Source of the DNA: JBEKHT01 sp049516595
Lineage (GTDB): Bacteria; Chloroflexota; Anaerolineae; Anaerolineales; RBG-16-64-43
Length of the DNA stretch: 64,000 bases
Direction: 5' to 3'
Assembly (NCBI GenBank): GCA_049516595.1
Contig: JBEKSY010000003.1
Location: forward strand, 1 to 64,000
Each line of letters starts with the position of its first letter. Within the stretch, counting starts at the first letter, position 1. A program made the translations under genes and the position numbers. Shown here in pieces: positions 42,350-51,617 of the stretch. Under the pieces are notes generated by a model. That model was not told the origin of the DNA. It worked only from the letters and a program-made list of their open reading frames with translations, and did not search any database.

Positions 42350-42687
42350 GGGTACACCTCGCATCGCTCGACCTCGAGCAAGAGCAGAGTCGCTCCCTGG
42401 ACCTCAACCGCCACCGGCGATCCCAAAGGCAGGTGAGATCCTTCATAAGGCATGGAGACGTATTCGGTCCGAGTGTGACAAGTCTGATGCAGCAACTCAA
42501 TCGCCAGCGGCTCGTCGGCAGCTGGCAGGCCGAGGAGGAGCACAGCCACTTCCCGCCCCAGAAAGCCTCCGCCAGCATTAATGACGGTCGGAGCGAAACC
42601 CCCGTGCTCCAAGGCCTCCGTTGTGGCTCCCCGGTCGACCGGCTGCACGATGGCCATCAAAAGTGTCTGATAGGGTAAGCGCGTCAT
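42346..42687 (-). CDS. Divergent DUF970-like (PII-like) paralogue
   Basis: 113-aa protein with the same layout as its neighbour (LLMAIVQPVDRGATTEALEH, INAGGGFLGREVAVLLLGLP) but a less conserved ligand loop. The ATG at 42687 has GAGAGGTG upstream. The two genes form an overlapping pair; the products may form hetero-trimers or sense different ligands. Confidence 0.75.
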   Translation of the reverse strand: MTRLPYQTLLMAIVQPVDRGATTEALEHGGFAPTVINAGGGFLGREVAVLLLGLPAADEPLAIELLHQTCHTRTEYVSMPYEGSHLPLGSPVAVEVQGATLLLLEVERCEVYP

Positions 42688-43513
42688 CAGCGCACCTCTC
42701 TCACTAGGCAGACTGCCACTCTTCTGCCACCGCCCAACCCTCCTCGGCGCAAGCCCAGGGGGGTCTCCCGTGTGGCCCAACCTGAAGGCCAGCCAGAAGG
42801 GTTGCTCTCCAGCCCCATTCCAACCCCTCTACTTCCGTCTTCGTGCTCTCCGCAGACATGAGGAGAATCATCCCAACCTGTCCGCGCCTGCCGAGGGTCC
42901 TGGATTCCGGCACCCGCGGGGGTCAAGACGAGGCACTGTCGTTGCCAATCGGTCGCGATGGGGCCATGAATCGAACCCGCCGCCGATTCGCCGAAGGAAA
43001 TGGGGCTTGCTGCGCGGGTCCCCTCCGCGCCCGGCAGCGCGGCAAGGCTCAGGATCGAGGCCGGGGAGATTCAGGGAGGGCAAAGGGGTCAAGGGCCAGT
43101 TCATTTCGCGCGCTGTGGGACTGGGGGAGTTGTTCCCTCTCGCCGAAGGGCATTCTACCAGAAGACACCCAGCGGTTGAGCTGCCCCTCCCCAGGGACCC
43201 CCCGCCGGCCAGGAGTATCCTTTTCGCCCTCAGCCAGGGCGAATGCCTCCTTGGGGGAAGGCTGACCCTTGGGCAGTGCGGGGTCTGTCTTCTTCCCGCG
43301 ACTTCCCCGGGAATCCTTCGTAGCCGGACGCGCGCAATCGCATATGCTGGTTCATGTCAGAGGCGGAGAGGTCAGGCCGCACCGCGCTTCGAAATTGAGC
43401 AGGGGCAGCGAGAGCGACGCGTTGGCTATGCTACAATAGTCACGGGGCATTCTCCGATCACTGAGGTCCGGGTCGCAATCTGTCTTTGAGAGCCACGCGG
43501 AGTACGAGGCACC
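42688..43513. other. Gene-free region upstream of the maoC-PBP unit
   Basis: 826 bp without a supported gene. The right part carries the extended -10 element for the maoC gene. The long plus-strand frame here lacks protein character. Confidence 0.45.
43429..43437 (+). promoter_or_regulatory. Extended -10 promoter element upstream of maoC-PBP
   Basis: TGCTACAAT, a one-mismatch -10 box with the TGn extension. Transcription would begin about 70 nt before the maoC start. No good -35 box is visible. Confidence 0.5.
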
Positions 43514-43987
43514 ATGGAGACGAGCCAACGGCGTGGAAAGTACTTCGAGGAGTTTAGCGTGGGGCAGCGGATTGTGACCGCTGGCCGGACCATCACCGAG
43601 GCCGACGTGGTAGGGTTTGCTGGCCTAACGGGCGATTACAACCAGATTCACACCGACGCCGAATTCGCGCGCAACACTCTTTACGCGCAGCGGATCGCTC
43701 ACGGCCTGCTCGGTCTCTCGATCGCCTCGGGGCTGGCCGTACAAACCGGGGTGATGGAAGGTACCGTCCTGGCGTTCCGAGAAGTGAACGAGTGGAAGTT
43801 CAGTCGGCCGGTCTTTCTTGGCGATACCCTGCATGCTGAACTCGAGGTTGCATCCACCAAGGCCATTCCGCGCCTGGGGGGCGGCTCGGTGGAACTTCGG
43901 GTGAGCGTGAATAACCAGAAAGACGAGGCAGTCATGGCTGGGCGTTGGACTGTTCTAATTCAAGGCCGGCCGTCCGCAGATCCATGA
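43514..43987 (+). CDS. MaoC-like hot-dog dehydratase
   Basis: 157-aa protein of the MaoC/(R)-specific enoyl-CoA hydratase family. The signature FAGLTGDYNQIHTDAEFA contains the catalytic Asp and His; YAQRIAHGLLGLSIASGL follows. It likely hydrates or dehydrates acyl-CoA intermediates. It starts METSQRRGKYFEEF with GAGG upstream, and its stop overlaps the start of the PBP gene (ATGA). Confidence 0.92.
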   Translation: METSQRRGKYFEEFSVGQRIVTAGRTITEADVVGFAGLTGDYNQIHTDAEFARNTLYAQRIAHGLLGLSIASGLAVQTGVMEGTVLAFREVNEWKFSRPVFLGDTLHAELEVASTKAIPRLGGGSVELRVSVNNQKDEAVMAGRWTVLIQGRPSADP

Positions 43988-46900
43988 ACGAATCTCCCGC
44001 CGAGCGATTCCGTCGACTCGCCAAGGAAACGCCCGACCCCCCCACCCCCGCCACGCCCGAACCCCCCGCTCCGCCACCCATAAACCCTCCGAGCGAGGAC
44101 ACCCTCTTTCCGCCTCGTCAAGAAAACCCGATCGTGCCCATGGCCGCCCATCCGGAGTCCGCTCCGACCCACTCCAGGCGGCCTCGCAAGGGCCGGCGGA
44201 GTCAGACCTCTGCCTCGGCCCCCGTGGGACCCGGCCCGGCCGCAGAGACCCCCTCCTCCTCAGCCCCCCACAAATCCAAGCGAGGAAAAAGAGGTGGGCC
44301 TTCCTGCTTCGGATGTCTCCTGCGTTTGGGCATAGCGGCGTTGTTCCTGCTCACAGCCGTGGTCTTCGCCGCGGCCGGTGCGGGCATCTATGGGTATTAT
44401 CGGGTTGCCGCCACCCTGCCCTCCGTGGACAACCTGCGAGCCCGTGCCTCGCAGTTTGAAACGACCCGTATCTTCGACGCGGACGGGAACCTGCTCTATG
44501 AGATTCTGGATCCAACGGAAGGCCGGCGCACCTACGTCCCCCTCGCGAAAATCTCTCCCTACATGATCGCGACCACCTTGGCCACAGAGGACAAGAACTT
44601 CTTTACCAACCCCGGCTTTGATCCCAGGGCCATCGTCCGCGCCTACTTGCAGAACTACCAGGCGGGGGAGACGGTATCAGGTGCCTCCACAATAACCCAG
44701 CAGTTGGCCCGGGCGCTCCTCTTTGGCCCTGAAGAGCGCACCCAGCTGAGCTACGCGCGCAAAGTGCGCGAGGCCCTTCTGGCGGTCGAAATCACCCGAC
44801 GCTATTCGAAAGACGAGATCCTCGAGCTCTACCTGAATGAGATCTACTATGGCAACCTCTCGTATGGGGTGGAAGCGGCCGCCGAGACCTACTTCCACAC
44901 TTCGGCGGACAAGCTGACGTTGGCTCAGGCCTCGTTTCTGGCGGGACTTCCCCAGGCACCTTCCGTCTACGACGTCTTCGGCAACCATGACGCCACGCTC
45001 GAGCGTCAGCGGGAGGTGCTAACACTTACGGTGCAAGCGGTCCAAGAAAAGGGCTGCATTGCAGTCGGTGGGCAGGTGGCGCCCCTGTGCATCACCCCCG
45101 ATGAAGCCCGTGCCGCGGCGGCGGAAACTGAGACCTACACCTTTGTCCCTCCGAACGAACCCATGCGGGATCCACATTGGGTTAACTACATACGGCAGCT
45201 CCTGGAAGAGCAGTACGATCCACAAACCATTTATCGCGCAGGATTCCAGGTCTACACCACGCTCGACCCGCGTCTGCAGGATATCGCCCAGTCGATCGTG
45301 CGCGACCAGGTAGCTGGGCTGGCCTCCCGGCACATCACGGGGGCAGCCCTAGTGGCCATCCGTCCCGCCACAGGTGAGATCCTGGCCATGGTCGGCTCGC
45401 CGGATTACAACGCGCAACCGGCCGGACAAGTGAACATGGCCATCCAGCCACGCCAGCCCGGGTCCTCGATCAAGCCGATTACCTATGTGGAGGCGTTTGA
45501 GAAAGGGTGGACCCCAGCCACCCTGATCTGGGACGTGCCCTCAGAGTTTCCGCCCTCCGGCAACCCGAGCGACACGCATCCTCCTTACAAGCCGGTCAAC
45601 TACGATGGGCTTTTCCATGGGCCGGTCACGGTGCGGACCGCCCTGGCGAATTCCTTCAACATCCCGGCCGTGAAGACCCTTCAGTTTGTCGGGGTGTACG
45701 ACGATCCGAACCTTCCTCCAGGTAACAGCCTGGTTGGGATGGCCGAGCGTTTGGGGATTACGACCCTGAACCGCCCCGACTACGGGCTGGCTCTCACTCT
45801 GGGTGGGGGGGCGGTCACGCCCTTGCAATTGACCGGAGCCTATGCGGTCTTTGCCAACGGAGGACGCCGGATCCCACCGGTCGCAATCACGCGGATCACT
45901 ACCTACGATGGCCGACCGGTCTTCCAGTATCAGCCGCCGGCCGGCGAACAGGTAATCCGCCCTGAGCACGCCTTTCTGATCGACTCCATACTTTCCGACA
46001 ACGTGGCTCGCACGCCGGAATTCGGGGCCCACTCGGTCCTCAACCTGCCTTTCCAGGTAGCGGCCAAGACTGGGACCACGAATGACTTTCGGGATAATTG
46101 GACCCTGGGCTTCACGCCCGATCTCGCCGTAGGCGTCTGGGTGGGCAACCCGGATAACACCCCGATGCAGGGCACGACCGGGTTGACGGGTGCGGCTCCG
46201 ATCTGGTCGCAGTTCATGAATGTTGCCATTCAGCAGCTCACCGCCGGGAAGCCCAAGCCGTTTGCCCCCCCCGCCGGAGTCGTCCAGGACCAGATCTGCA
46301 CCGTCTCCGGGGCCCAGCCCAGCGATCATTGCAAGGGCACCCGCATGGAGTATTTCGCCGCGGATCAACCCCCCTTGCCCAGCGATCAAGACCTTTGGCG
46401 TGAGGTCTGGATCGATACGTTCACCCAGCTGCGCGCTTCTGCGGCTTGCTCCGACTTCGTGGCAAAGGAACTGACGATCGCAGTCAGCGACCCTTGGGCC
46501 CGCAAATGGCTCAGCGACAATCCGGACGGTCAGAAGTGGGCGAAAGCGAACGGGTTCCCGCATCCGATCGTCTTTTATCCGGACCAGGAGTGCACCGCGA
46601 ATAGCCCGCACCCCATCCTGGCCATCACTTCCCCGGCGGAGGGGCAAACCCTCATGGCCTCCACCGTGAGCATATCCGGCAAAGCCGACGCCAGCGGGGA
46701 CTTCGACCACTATCTCCTGGAGTATGGGCTCGGACCAGACCCAAGTAACTGGCAGTCCCTCAGCGGGCCTTCCGGAAGCCCTCTCTCTTCTCCCCAAAAG
46801 ATTGCGGATTGGAATGTCTCGGGGATTCCCGACGGCATCCTTACTCTGCGTCTGACGGTGTTCTCCAAGGAAGGGGGGAAGGCCGAAACACGGGTCCACT

Positions 46901-47130
46901 TCAACCTATTCAAACCCACCCCCACCCCGACGCCCACGCCCACTCCCACCATCACGCCCACTCCGACCTTCACACCTACTCCCACCTTCACGCCTACCCT
47001 CGCCCCTACAGATACCCTGACTCCCACCCCCACGGACACACCGCTCCCCAGCGACACCCCGACCCCGGCTCCAAGCGACACTTCCACCCCCTTCCCCAGC
47101 GACACCCCGACCCCGGCCCCGACGGCTTGA
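43984..47130 (+). CDS. Class A penicillin-binding protein (PBP1A type) with Thr/Pro-rich tail
   Basis: 1048-aa bifunctional cell-wall enzyme. A Pro-rich cytoplasmic part of about 110 residues precedes the single membrane anchor (LGIAALFLLTAVVFAAAGAG). The GT51 glycosyltransferase has ATEDKNFF near residue 200 and ASTITQQLARALLFGPEER. The transpeptidase has the SSIKP active site near 494, ANSFN and KTGTTND near 695. A later beta domain and a tail made of TPTPTPT-like repeats follow. The ATG overlaps the maoC stop. It builds and cross-links peptidoglycan, supporting a monoderm envelope. Confidence 0.95.
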   Translation: MNESPAERFRRLAKETPDPPTPATPEPPAPPPINPPSEDTLFPPRQENPIVPMAAHPESAPTHSRRPRKGRRSQTSASAPVGPGPAAETPSSSAPHKSKRGKRGGPSCFGCLLRLGIAALFLLTAVVFAAAGAGIYGYYRVAATLPSVDNLRARASQFETTRIFDADGNLLYEILDPTEGRRTYVPLAKISPYMIATTLATEDKNFFTNPGFDPRAIVRAYLQNYQAGETVSGASTITQQLARALLFGPEERTQLSYARKVREALLAVEITRRYSKDEILELYLNEIYYGNLSYGVEAAAETYFHTSADKLTLAQASFLAGLPQAPSVYDVFGNHDATLERQREVLTLTVQAVQEKGCIAVGGQVAPLCITPDEARAAAAETETYTFVPPNEPMRDPHWVNYIRQLLEEQYDPQTIYRAGFQVYTTLDPRLQDIAQSIVRDQVAGLASRHITGAALVAIRPATGEILAMVGSPDYNAQPAGQVNMAIQPRQPGSSIKPITYVEAFEKGWTPATLIWDVPSEFPPSGNPSDTHPPYKPVNYDGLFHGPVTVRTALANSFNIPAVKTLQFVGVYDDPNLPPGNSLVGMAERLGITTLNRPDYGLALTLGGGAVTPLQLTGAYAVFANGGRRIPPVAITRITTYDGRPVFQYQPPAGEQVIRPEHAFLIDSILSDNVARTPEFGAHSVLNLPFQVAAKTGTTNDFRDNWTLGFTPDLAVGVWVGNPDNTPMQGTTGLTGAAPIWSQFMNVAIQQLTAGKPKPFAPPAGVVQDQICTVSGAQPSDHCKGTRMEYFAADQPPLPSDQDLWREVWIDTFTQLRASAACSDFVAKELTIAVSDPWARKWLSDNPDGQKWAKANGFPHPIVFYPDQECTANSPHPILAITSPAEGQTLMASTVSISGKADASGDFDHYLLEYGLGPDPSNWQSLSGPSGSPLSSPQKIADWNVSGIPDGILTLRLTVFSKEGGKAETRVHFNLFKPTPTPTPTPTPTITPTPTFTPTPTFTPTLAPTDTLTPTPTDTPLPSDTPTPAPSDTSTPFPSDTPTPAPTA

Positions 47131-47184
47131 CCCTGGCTCCACGGCCCGCCCTGAGCGGTTGAACTTGGCCACTCTCTCCCGCGC

Positions 47185-47190
47185 TATAAT
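47185..47190 (+). promoter_or_regulatory. Likely -10 box for the first CDF gene
   Basis: Perfect TATAAT 44 bp before the TTG start at 47234. The best -35 candidates (TTGAAC or TTGGCC) are badly spaced, so the assignment is moderate. Confidence 0.4.
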
Positions 47191-47233
47191 CGCCAGGCAA
47201 CTGCGGTGAAATCGTCTTCCGAGGGGAAAGCTC

Positions 47234-48661
47234 TTGGCCAACCTGCAATCCGCGGAACGCTCCGAAGGCGCCGGCGAGAAGCGGACGGTCGCTCTGATGT
47301 CCATTTTCGCCGCCGTGTTCCTGACCTGCATGAAGCTCGTGGTAGGTATTCTGACCGGGAGCCTGGGCATCCTTTCGGAGGCTGCCCATTCGGGCCTGGA
47401 CCTGATTGCGGCGGTCGTCACCTTCCTGGCGGTGCGGGTCTCCGCCCTTCCCCCTTCTCAGAGGTACACCTACGGCCATGGGAAAGTGGAAAACCTTTCC
47501 GCGCTCGTGGAAGCGCTCTTGTTGCTGCTGACCTGTGGCTGGATTCTCTACGAAGGGGTCACGCGCTTGTTCTTCAAGGCTGTCCCCATCGAGGTGAATC
47601 TCTGGGCCTTTTTGGTCATGGCGGCGTCCATTCTGATCGACTTTTCGCGCTCCCGGGCTCTCAGCCGGGTGGCCAAGCGATACGCCAGCCAAGCCCTGGA
47701 GGCAGATGCCATTCACTTCGCCACAGATATCTGGTCCTCCAGCGTGGTGCTGCTGGGACTCGTCCTGGTTCTGGTGGCCGAGCGGACCGGGATAGGGGCG
47801 CTGGCCAAGGCGGACGCGGTCGCGGCTCTGGGGGTCGCCTCGATTGTGATCTACGTCGGTGTGCAAATGGGCCGCAGGACGGTCTTCGCCTTGTTAGATG
47901 GGGTATCTCCCAGCCTGCGGGATGAACTCGAGCGGGTGGTGAAAGTCCCGGGAGTGATGGCGGTCAAGCGCGTGCGCGTTCGCCGGAGCGGGCCTGAGTC
48001 CTTTGCTGACCTTCAGCTGGCCATCCCGCGCGATGTTTCGCTCGAGCGGGCCCACGAAATCGCCGGCCAGGCCGAGGGGGCCGTGCGCGAAGTGCTGCCC
48101 GGATCCGACGTCGTGGTCGAACTCCTTCCCGGTCGGAGCGAGGACGAGCAAACGGTCACCACGGTTCGCACTCTGGCCGCGCGCTTTGGGATGGGCGCCC
48201 ACAGCATCCGCATCTACGACACCGGCGGAAGCCGATCCCTTGAATTGCACTTGGAAGTCAGCGATCGCCTCAGCGTGGAAGAAGCTCACCTTCAGGCGAC
48301 GGAATTTGAGCAAGCCATCCGCCGGAGCCTGCCCTACCTGGAGCGCGTGATCACGCACCTGGAGCCCGCCGGGGATACCACCTCCCTTCGTCAAGCCGCC
48401 CCCGAGGAGCAAAGCGTGGTCGTTCAAGCTCTGTGGGAAGTGCTCGAGAAAGGGGATGTGCGCTGCCATCCTCACGATATCGAGGTTCACCGGGTTGGGG
48501 CCGAACTCGCCCTCTCCTTTCACTGCATCCTCGACTCGGGCGAATCCATCGCAGATGCTCACCAGTTCACCGAATTCGTCGAGCGCAGTCTGCGAAGGAA
48601 GGTGCCCGCGGTGGGCCGGGTCACCATCCACGTCGAACCGGCCCAGCCCGCTGAGGGCTAG
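47234..48661 (+). CDS. Cation diffusion facilitator (CDF) transporter with long cytosolic tail
   Basis: 475-aa membrane protein of the CDF family, which exports divalent metals such as zinc, iron or manganese in exchange for protons. Six membrane helices are visible; metal-site motifs are EAAHSGLD in helix II and DAIHFATD in helix V. The cytosolic part is about twice the normal length and looks like two or three repeated CTD-like units (VERHPG-like VVKVPGVMAVKRVRVR, then SIRIYDTGG, then HPHDIEVHRVG). It starts with TTG after GAGGGG. The metal is unknown. Confidence 0.88.
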   Translation: MANLQSAERSEGAGEKRTVALMSIFAAVFLTCMKLVVGILTGSLGILSEAAHSGLDLIAAVVTFLAVRVSALPPSQRYTYGHGKVENLSALVEALLLLLTCGWILYEGVTRLFFKAVPIEVNLWAFLVMAASILIDFSRSRALSRVAKRYASQALEADAIHFATDIWSSSVVLLGLVLVLVAERTGIGALAKADAVAALGVASIVIYVGVQMGRRTVFALLDGVSPSLRDELERVVKVPGVMAVKRVRVRRSGPESFADLQLAIPRDVSLERAHEIAGQAEGAVREVLPGSDVVVELLPGRSEDEQTVTTVRTLAARFGMGAHSIRIYDTGGSRSLELHLEVSDRLSVEEAHLQATEFEQAIRRSLPYLERVITHLEPAGDTTSLRQAAPEEQSVVVQALWEVLEKGDVRCHPHDIEVHRVGAELALSFHCILDSGESIADAHQFTEFVERSLRRKVPAVGRVTIHVEPAQPAEG

Positions 48662-48862
48662 CCCCGTGCCCCGGCTCTCTCCCCGTGCCTCCGGACGACA
48701 GGCAGAAGCCTCCTCTGAGAACCTGCTTCCCCGGCTGGCGGCGCGGGCCGGCAAGATGGAAATTGGACCGTCGTGCGAGATCGCCTGGCGGTGGCAGGCT
48801 CCGCATCTTCTTGAGTCGCAACGGATGGGAGTGGGGGTCACCCCCATGGGCAGGCGGCTGGG

Positions 48863-49816
48863 ATGAACCTAGACGTACGATCCAGAGACGTCAAGACCGC
48901 TCGGGCGGTCAATCTCGGTCTGGCCTCCAATGTCTTCCTGGCGATACTGAAGACGCTCTTCGGAATTGTCGGAAACAGCCCGGCCCTTTTGGCCGATGGC
49001 CTCAATTCGACCTCCGATGTGGCCTACTATCTCGTCGTCTCCATCTTCATGCGACTTTCCCACAAGCCGCCCGACTTGGAGCACCCTTACGGGTACCGCC
49101 AATTCGAAGACGTGGCTGCTCTCGTGGTGGGCGCCTTTGTGGTGACCACGGGCATCGCCATCCTGTGGGATTCGCTCGGCCGAATGTACGCCGTCTGGAC
49201 TCAGCGCAGCAAGTTTGAGGGCGCGGCGGTCGACGCCCTGGCAGTGGCTGTCTTCACCGTTCTCCTCAAACTCGGGTTGACCTTCTACACCCGAGCGATT
49301 AGCCTCCAGACGCGCAACCCAGCGATCCAGGCGCTGGCCTTCGATCACCGCAATGACGTGATCGCCGCTCTGGCCGTGAGCCTGGGGATTCTCGTGGGTC
49401 GTTCCGGGCTGCCGTGGGTTGACCCACTGGCCGGGGCGATTGTCTCGATCATCATTCTTCGAACCGGGATCGAAATCCTACGAGGCTCCTCTCAGGAGCT
49501 AATGGGCTCCGTTCCCAGCGAGTGGCTCTCTGCCCAGATTCAATCCCTTCTCGCCGGTTTTCCCGCGGTAGAGCAGGTCGAAGAAATTCATGCCCATCGA
49601 TTCGGGCCCTACCTGGTCGTCAATCTCACCATCGGAATCGAGGGATCCTTGACCGTCACCGAGGGAGACCGCATCGCTTCGCAGGTGGAGGACCGACTCC
49701 TGCGCAACATCGAGTACCTCAGCCAGGTTCACATCCACTATCATCCGAGTAAGCTCGTGTCGGCAGAGAGCAGGCCGCAGCTTGTCGTGAGATCCAATCG
49801 GGAGAAACTCAACTGA
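48863..49816 (+). CDS. Cation diffusion facilitator (CDF) transporter
   Basis: 317-aa second CDF protein, of standard length. The motifs are ADGLNSTSD in helix II and AFDHRNDV in helix V, followed by the cytosolic domain with VEQVEEIHAHRFGPYLVVNL and VHIHYHP. The D-x3-D / D-x3-D type of site differs from the H-x3-D type in the upstream paralogue, so the two may prefer different metals. It begins 201 bp after the first CDF gene, same strand. Confidence 0.9.
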   Translation: MNLDVRSRDVKTARAVNLGLASNVFLAILKTLFGIVGNSPALLADGLNSTSDVAYYLVVSIFMRLSHKPPDLEHPYGYRQFEDVAALVVGAFVVTTGIAILWDSLGRMYAVWTQRSKFEGAAVDALAVAVFTVLLKLGLTFYTRAISLQTRNPAIQALAFDHRNDVIAALAVSLGILVGRSGLPWVDPLAGAIVSIIILRTGIEILRGSSQELMGSVPSEWLSAQIQSLLAGFPAVEQVEEIHAHRFGPYLVVNLTIGIEGSLTVTEGDRIASQVEDRLLRNIEYLSQVHIHYHPSKLVSAESRPQLVVRSNREKLN

Positions 49817-49925
49817 GACGACCGGCACCCCTCTTCCCTCCTCCCGCGTGCCTGCGCGCGCCCCAGGAATCTGAGCCATGGTCCAGCCCGGGTTCGAGGC
49901 TCTGGCCTCGGGCAGGTAGTTCAGA

Positions 49926-50672
49926 ATGCCAAGCGCTTCCTTTCGTTTTTACCAGGAACTGAACGACTTCCTGGACTCTTCCCGCCAGAAGATCGAGTTT
50001 CGCCACGAGTGGAAGGGACGGGCCTCGATCAAGGACTTGATCGAATCGATTGGAGTCCCGCACACAGAAGTTGACCTGATCCTGGTGAACGGCGAATCCG
50101 TCGCTTTCTCCTATGTCGCCCAAGAAGGAGATCGCATCAGCGTCTATCCGGTTTTTGAATCGATGGACATCGGGACCGTGAGCCGATTGCGGCCCAGCCC
50201 GCTTCGCGAGTCCCGCTTTGTGCTCGATGGGCATCTCGGCCGGCTCGCGGCTTATCTTCGGCTTCTCGGTTTTGACGCCCTGTGGAGCAGCCAGCTCGCC
50301 GATCCGGAACTGGCAAAGATCTCTCATGAGGATCAGCGCATCCTCCTCACTCGGGATCGGGGACTCCTCAAGCGCAAGGCGGTAACCCACGGGTACTATG
50401 TGCGCTCCCCCCGGCCCGTGGACCAGCTACAAGAAGTTGTGGATCGCTTCGACTTGCGGGGTCGGGCGCTACCGTTCACGCGTTGCGCAAGCTGCAACGG
50501 ACTCCTTGAGGCCGTGCCGCTGGCCCGCATTCATCACAGGCTGGAACCGGGAACGGCCACTCACTACCACCAGTTCTGGACCTGCACTTCCTGCGGAAAG
50601 GTGTACTGGCAAGGCTCGCACTACCGCCGCATCCGACAACTGCTCGACCCTGTCCTCAACCCTGGGCCCTAG
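49926..50672 (+). CDS. Mut7-C RNAse-domain protein with ubiquitin-like N-terminus
   Basis: 248-aa protein. Residues 1-85 form a ThiS/MoaD-like ubiquitin fold (FRFYQELNDFLDSSRQ, VDLILVNGESVAFSY, VFESMDI). Residues about 95-240 are the Mut7-C PIN-like domain: FVLDGHLGRLAAYLRLLGFD, LLTRDRGLLKRK, then two zinc knuckles CASC and CTSC. It probably acts on RNA; the target is not known. The full-length combination is common in this protein family. Confidence 0.88.
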   Translation: MPSASFRFYQELNDFLDSSRQKIEFRHEWKGRASIKDLIESIGVPHTEVDLILVNGESVAFSYVAQEGDRISVYPVFESMDIGTVSRLRPSPLRESRFVLDGHLGRLAAYLRLLGFDALWSSQLADPELAKISHEDQRILLTRDRGLLKRKAVTHGYYVRSPRPVDQLQEVVDRFDLRGRALPFTRCASCNGLLEAVPLARIHHRLEPGTATHYHQFWTCTSCGKVYWQGSHYRRIRQLLDPVLNPGP

Positions 50673-51520
50673 GCCCCGCCTGCCCCCGGGGGGCCGGGCT
50701 CGCCCCGCGGGGTCCAAGGTTCGGTGACGGCCGATTGGGGAAGTCCCGGAACACCCGGTACGGATCTTGTTCGAAGTGGTAGAGCTTGGCTACCTCGATC
50801 TGGAAAACACGCAGCCAGGAGAGACGGTGGAGGGCAACTGCCAGGAGCGTTCCCAAGGCCGGACCGACCCCGTGGATCCACCTCCCCCTCCAATTCATGG
50901 ACAACAGCAGAGGGCCGAGGCTGCGTGCGGGATTTGTGCTCGTCCCCGAGAGCGCAGCCTCCAGGTAGACCCTGGCTGCATAAAGCACCGGGAAGAGCAA
51001 GGGTGTGAAGGGCCGAAGTCTTCGTTGGCTCACGAAGAGAAACAATCCGGCGATCAAGGCGAACGTCGTTGCAATCTCTCCACCGGTGGCCTGCAGAAAC
51101 GAGTAGCCCGATCCCGGCAGAGTCGCCCCAAATTGGACGCTCCGTCCCATCTCGCCCCAACCTAAGAGCGGCGGGGCTCCCAGCAGAGCTCCCAAAAGCT
51201 GTGCCCCGGCGTAGGCCAGCGCCTACCACGCCCGCATCTTCCCAGCCAACCAGAAGGAAAAACTGACCGCCAGGTTGATGTGGGCTCCGCTCAGCCGACC
51301 CAGAGGAGGTACGGCGATGAGCGCGCCGGTCATTCCAAAAAGGAATCCCGTAAGCGCCCGGCGAGTCCCCGGATCAGGAAATAGCCTGAAAACGGGACTT
51401 CCCAGACCGAAATCGAGGAATGACCATGGAGACACCCGCGCAGACCAATAGCGCGGTCCCCCAAGCTCAGCCACCAGAGGCCTCCAGATCCTTGTCCAGC
51501 TCGGCAGCCAAGGTCTCCAT
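50656..51520 (-). pseudogene. Broken aquaporin (MIP family) gene
   Basis: Six-helix MIP channel reconstructed across frames. It would start METLAAEL (51520). The N-terminal helix switches frame twice (LVAELG in one frame, GTALLVCAGVSMVI in another). The first pore motif reads SGAHINLAV, with Leu replacing the Pro of NPA. An in-frame TAG at 51223-51225 follows GKMRAW, after which the same frame continues ALAYAGAQLLGALLGA and the intact second motif STNPARSLGP. At least one nonsense change and one compensated frameshift make it a likely pseudogene. Its end overlaps the Mut7-C gene by 17 bp. Confidence 0.75.
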
Positions 51521-51617
51521 CGTGGGGCGCGGCGATCTCGGCCGAGGCGGGAGGCGAGAAGAGCATCCGCCAGGCCGACCGGAGGGCGCGCGTTTGAAGT
51601 GAGACCATGCCGAGCGG

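Noticed and set aside
45541..46899. 452-codon open frame opposite the PBP gene
   Set aside because: Antisense shadow of a well-supported coding region.
46710..47105. Gly/Val-repeat protein (VGVGVGVGV) on the minus strand
   Set aside because: It is the antisense reading of the Thr/Pro-rich tail of the penicillin-binding protein.
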